Source of the DNA: Streptomyces griseicoloratus
GTDB taxonomy: Bacteria > Actinomycetota > Actinomycetes > Streptomycetales > Streptomycetaceae
Direction of reading: 5' to 3'
Assembly (NCBI RefSeq): GCF_014534645.1
Contig: NZ_JACVQF010000182.1
Location: 103,147-167,146 of the forward strand
Length of the DNA: 64,000 nt
Shown: positions 62,119-64,000 of the stretch, piece after piece
Layout: every line of letters begins with the position of its first letter
Position numbering within the stretch: the stretch's first letter is position 1
Notes under the pieces: generated by a model
What the model saw: only the letters and a program-made list of their open reading frames with translations
Database searches by the model: none
Told to the model about the DNA's origin: nothing
Position numbers and translations under genes: made by a program

Positions 62119-63813
62119 TCAGTCCCGGCCGCCGTCCTCGGCGGAGGGGTTCACCTCGCCGTTCTCGCCGTCGCCCTCGCTCTCGTCGAGGGCGTCCGTG
62201 AACTCCACACCGTCCAGCTCGGCGAGCCGGTCGGAGGCGTCGGTGCTGCCGTCCCGGTCGGACTCCACAGCCTTCGCGAACCACTCCCGCGCCTCCCGCT
62301 CCCGCCCGGCGGCCAGCAGCGCGTCCGCATAGGCGTACCGCAGCCGGGCGGTCCAGGGCTGTACGGAGTTGGAGGCCAGCTCGGGGCTCTGCAGGGTCAC
62401 GATGGCCGCGTCCAGCTGCCCCATGTCACGCCGGGCGCCGGCCGCCACCAGCCGCATCTCGACCTGCCCGGCCTTGTCCAGCTTCTGCACCTCGGGGGCC
62501 CCGGCCATGTCCAGCGCCTTCTCCGGACGCCCGAGCCCGCGCTCGCAGTCGGCCATGACGGGCCACAGGTCCACGGTGCCGGTCATCCGCCGGGCCGCCC
62601 GGAACTCCGCGAGGGCCTCGCCGTACTTCTGGTTGGCGTACGCGGCGAACCCGCCGGCCTCGCGCACGGCGGCGACGCGCGACGCCAGCCGCAGCGCCAC
62701 CTTGGAGTAGCCGTACGCCGCCTCGGGGTCCTCGTCGAGGAGCCGGGCGACCATCACCAGGTTCCTGGCGACGTCGTCCGCGAGCGTCTTCGGCAGGCTC
62801 TGCAGCTCCTGCCGTACGTCCTTGTCGATCTCTTCGCCGGTGACGTCCTCGGGGATCGGCAGCCGCTTGATCGGCTCGCGATCCCGGTCCCGCTCCTCGC
62901 GGAAGCGGCCGCCACCATGCCGGTCGTCACGCCCGCGGAACCCGCCGGGACGCCCGCCGCGGTCGTCGCGCCGGGGGCCACGCCCCCCGCGGTCGTCACG
63001 CCCACGGAAGCCACCGCGGTCGCCACGGTCGTCACGGCGGTCGTCGCGGCGGCCGTAGCCGCCGCGCTCGTCGGTGCGGCGGTCGTCACGCCGGGGGTAG
63101 CCGCCCCGCTCGACGCGCTCACCGCGGCTGTCGTCACGGCGGAACCCGCCGCGGTCACCGCGGTCACCGCGGTCGTCACGGCGGAAGGAGGGACGGTCGC
63201 CCCGGTCGTCACGCCGGAACCCACGGTCGCGATCGTCACGACGCGGTCCACGGTCACGGTCGTCACGCCGCCCGTACCCGCGGTCACCGTCACGCCGGTC
63301 GTCACGGCGGTCGTCACGCCTGTCATCGCGGCGGTCGTCACGGCGGTCGTCACGCCTGTCATCGCGGCGGAACCCACCGCGCTGCCCGCGCTCGTCGCCC
63401 CGGCGGTCGTCACGCCGGGGGTAGCCGCCCCGCTCGCCGCGCTCGCCGCGGTCGTCACGGCGGAAGGAAGGACGGTCACCCCGGTCGCCGCGGTCGTCAC
63501 GGCGGAAGGAAGGACGGTCACCCCGGTCGCCGCGGTCGTCACGGCGGAAGGAAGGACGGTCTCCACGGTCGTCACGGCGCGGCCCTCGGTCACGGTCGTC
63601 ACGCCGCCCGTATCCGCCCCCGCGGTTGTCGTCGCGGCGGAAGCCGCCACGGTCACCACCACGATCGCCGTCACGACGGCCGTAGCCGCCACGGTCGTTG
63701 TCGCGACGGAAGCCGCCGCGGTCCCCGCGGCGACCGCTCCGGTCACCCCGGTCACCACTGTCCCGTCGCCGCTGGTCGCGCTCCGGTCGGTCGTCGGGAG
63801 AGTTGGTGGACAT
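62119..63813 (-). CDS. TPR-like protein with long Arg/Asp/Gly-rich N-terminal region
   Basis: A 564-residue protein in two parts. Residues 1 to about 310 are low complexity with repeats such as RRDDRGDRPSF, RGGYGRRDDR and RRDDRRDDRRD, which is a highly charged, probably disordered RNA-binding-like region. From about residue 314 (PIKRLPIPEDVTGEEIDKDVRQELQ) a helical region with TPR-like character continues to the acidic C-terminus (ASDRLAELDGVEFTDAL). ATG 63813 has AGGAG six bases upstream. It is immediately downstream of a ribosomal RNA operon on the same strand. RNA or ribosome binding is inference. Confidence 0.85.
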   Translation of the reverse strand: MSTNSPDDRPERDQRRRDSGDRGDRSGRRGDRGGFRRDNDRGGYGRRDGDRGGDRGGFRRDDNRGGGYGRRDDRDRGPRRDDRGDRPSFRRDDRGDRGDRPSFRRDDRGDRGDRPSFRRDDRGERGERGGYPRRDDRRGDERGQRGGFRRDDRRDDRRDDRRDDRRDDRRDDRRDGDRGYGRRDDRDRGPRRDDRDRGFRRDDRGDRPSFRRDDRGDRGDRGGFRRDDSRGERVERGGYPRRDDRRTDERGGYGRRDDRRDDRGDRGGFRGRDDRGGRGPRRDDRGGRPGGFRGRDDRHGGGRFREERDRDREPIKRLPIPEDVTGEEIDKDVRQELQSLPKTLADDVARNLVMVARLLDEDPEAAYGYSKVALRLASRVAAVREAGGFAAYANQKYGEALAEFRAARRMTGTVDLWPVMADCERGLGRPEKALDMAGAPEVQKLDKAGQVEMRLVAAGARRDMGQLDAAIVTLQSPELASNSVQPWTARLRYAYADALLAAGREREAREWFAKAVESDRDGSTDASDRLAELDGVEFTDALDESEGDGENGEVNPSAEDGGRD

Positions 63814-63886
63814 CGGTGACTCCTGTCTTCGGTACCGCAAGTCAATTCTTGCGCAGCCGGCTGCCCGGTGCGCTTCGGAAAAACAC

Positions 63887-63933
63887 AAAGGACCCCTGGT
63901 CCCAGCTGAACGCTGGTGACCAGGGGTCCTTCC
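63887..63933 (-). terminator. rRNA operon terminator hairpin
   Basis: AAGGACCCCTGGT and its inverse (around 63889-63901 and 63919-63931) form a 13-bp stem immediately downstream of the 5S gene on the minus strand. Confidence 0.85.
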
Positions 63934-63940
63934 AAAGATT

Positions 63941-64000
63941 GTTCGGCGGCGTCCTACTCTCCCACAGGGTCCCCCCTGCAGTACCATCGGCGCTGTAAGG
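63941..64000 (-). rRNA. rrf: 5S ribosomal RNA, 3' end (partial)
   Basis: The reverse complement reads CTTACAGCGCCGATGGTACT, then GGGGGGACCCTGTGGGAGAG and TAGGACGCCGCCGAAC. This is the 3' half of Streptomyces 5S rRNA. The 5' half lies beyond base 64000, so an rRNA operon transcribed leftward borders the window. Confidence 0.97.

Noticed and set aside
62800-63800. Repetitive DNA resembling a CRISPR array
   Set aside because: The repeats are short, coding and irregular, with no constant spacer length and no cas genes.
62107-63819. Plus-strand frame with Thr/Val repeats opposite the charged TPR-like protein
   Set aside because: Its repeats are the antisense of the Arg/Asp repeats and there is no ribosome site or family match.

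Overview
The window is about 64 kb of very GC-rich actinobacterial chromosome. It is almost certainly from a Streptomyces of the S. coelicolor type. Pointers are the frequent GTG and TTG starts, two secreted streptogrisin-type proteases with alpha-lytic prodomains, a SepF paralogue, a DtxR-type iron box, and the conserved order tlyA-nadK-recN plus pyrG-NUDIX and parA-scpA-scpB-pseudouridine synthase. No tRNA, CRISPR array, insertion sequence or integrase was found. The window closes in the 3' end of a 5S rRNA gene on the minus strand, so a ribosomal RNA operon lies just beyond base 64000.

Layout. Bases 1-2100: a DnaE2-type polymerase III alpha subunit (partial) behind LexA-like boxes. 2159-6080: a membrane protein, then two paralogous serine proteases with a decayed slipin gene between them. 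6295-12871: an amino-acid-type ABC importer (permease, ATPase, and a divergently encoded lipoprotein receptor), with an FAD/NAD(P) oxidoreductase that carries a frameshift, a luciferase-like flavin enzyme and a DUF1684 protein. A short leader peptide ending in Ser-Ser-Ser-Cys precedes the receptor, which suggests a sulfur or cysteine theme. 12895-20526: a cysteine-rich protein, SepF paralogue, acyl-CoA dehydrogenase, MFS exporter, mannosyltransferase-like and PAP2 membrane enzymes. 20635-26129: a small protease inhibitor, WYL regulator, an unrecognised protein, a decayed region, an Rpf/LysM cell-wall hydrolase and two lineage-specific proteins.

26192-30646 is a housekeeping operon (aroH, tyrA, cmk, PlsC-like acyltransferase, der). 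31366-34529 holds a small cluster with an NrtR-like Nudix regulator, a DraG-type ADP-ribosylglycohydrolase and two RlaP-like nucleotidyltransferases. It starts at a palindromic promoter and is the most system-like accessory module here. 34603-39594 is a tightly coupled segregation operon (parA, a ribbon-helix-helix-like partner, scpA, scpB, pseudouridine synthase). 39967-45774 carries ald, a STAND/TPR ATPase, an ADP-ribose-type Nudix hydrolase and pyrG. 46290-51146 has a GH15 enzyme, a PucR-type regulator and a GT4 glycosyltransferase. 51332-55755 is the tlyA-nadK-recN-MraY-like group. 56602-59560 is an iron-siderophore ABC permease/ATPase set under an iron box and without a receptor gene. The end holds a HAD phosphatase, a DUF1015 protein and a TPR-like protein with a roughly 310-residue Arg/Asp/Gly-rich tail next to the rRNA operon.

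Gene calls rest on translated motifs, start-site context and gene order. No database search was run, so family names are recognition from motifs and remain to be checked by profile search.
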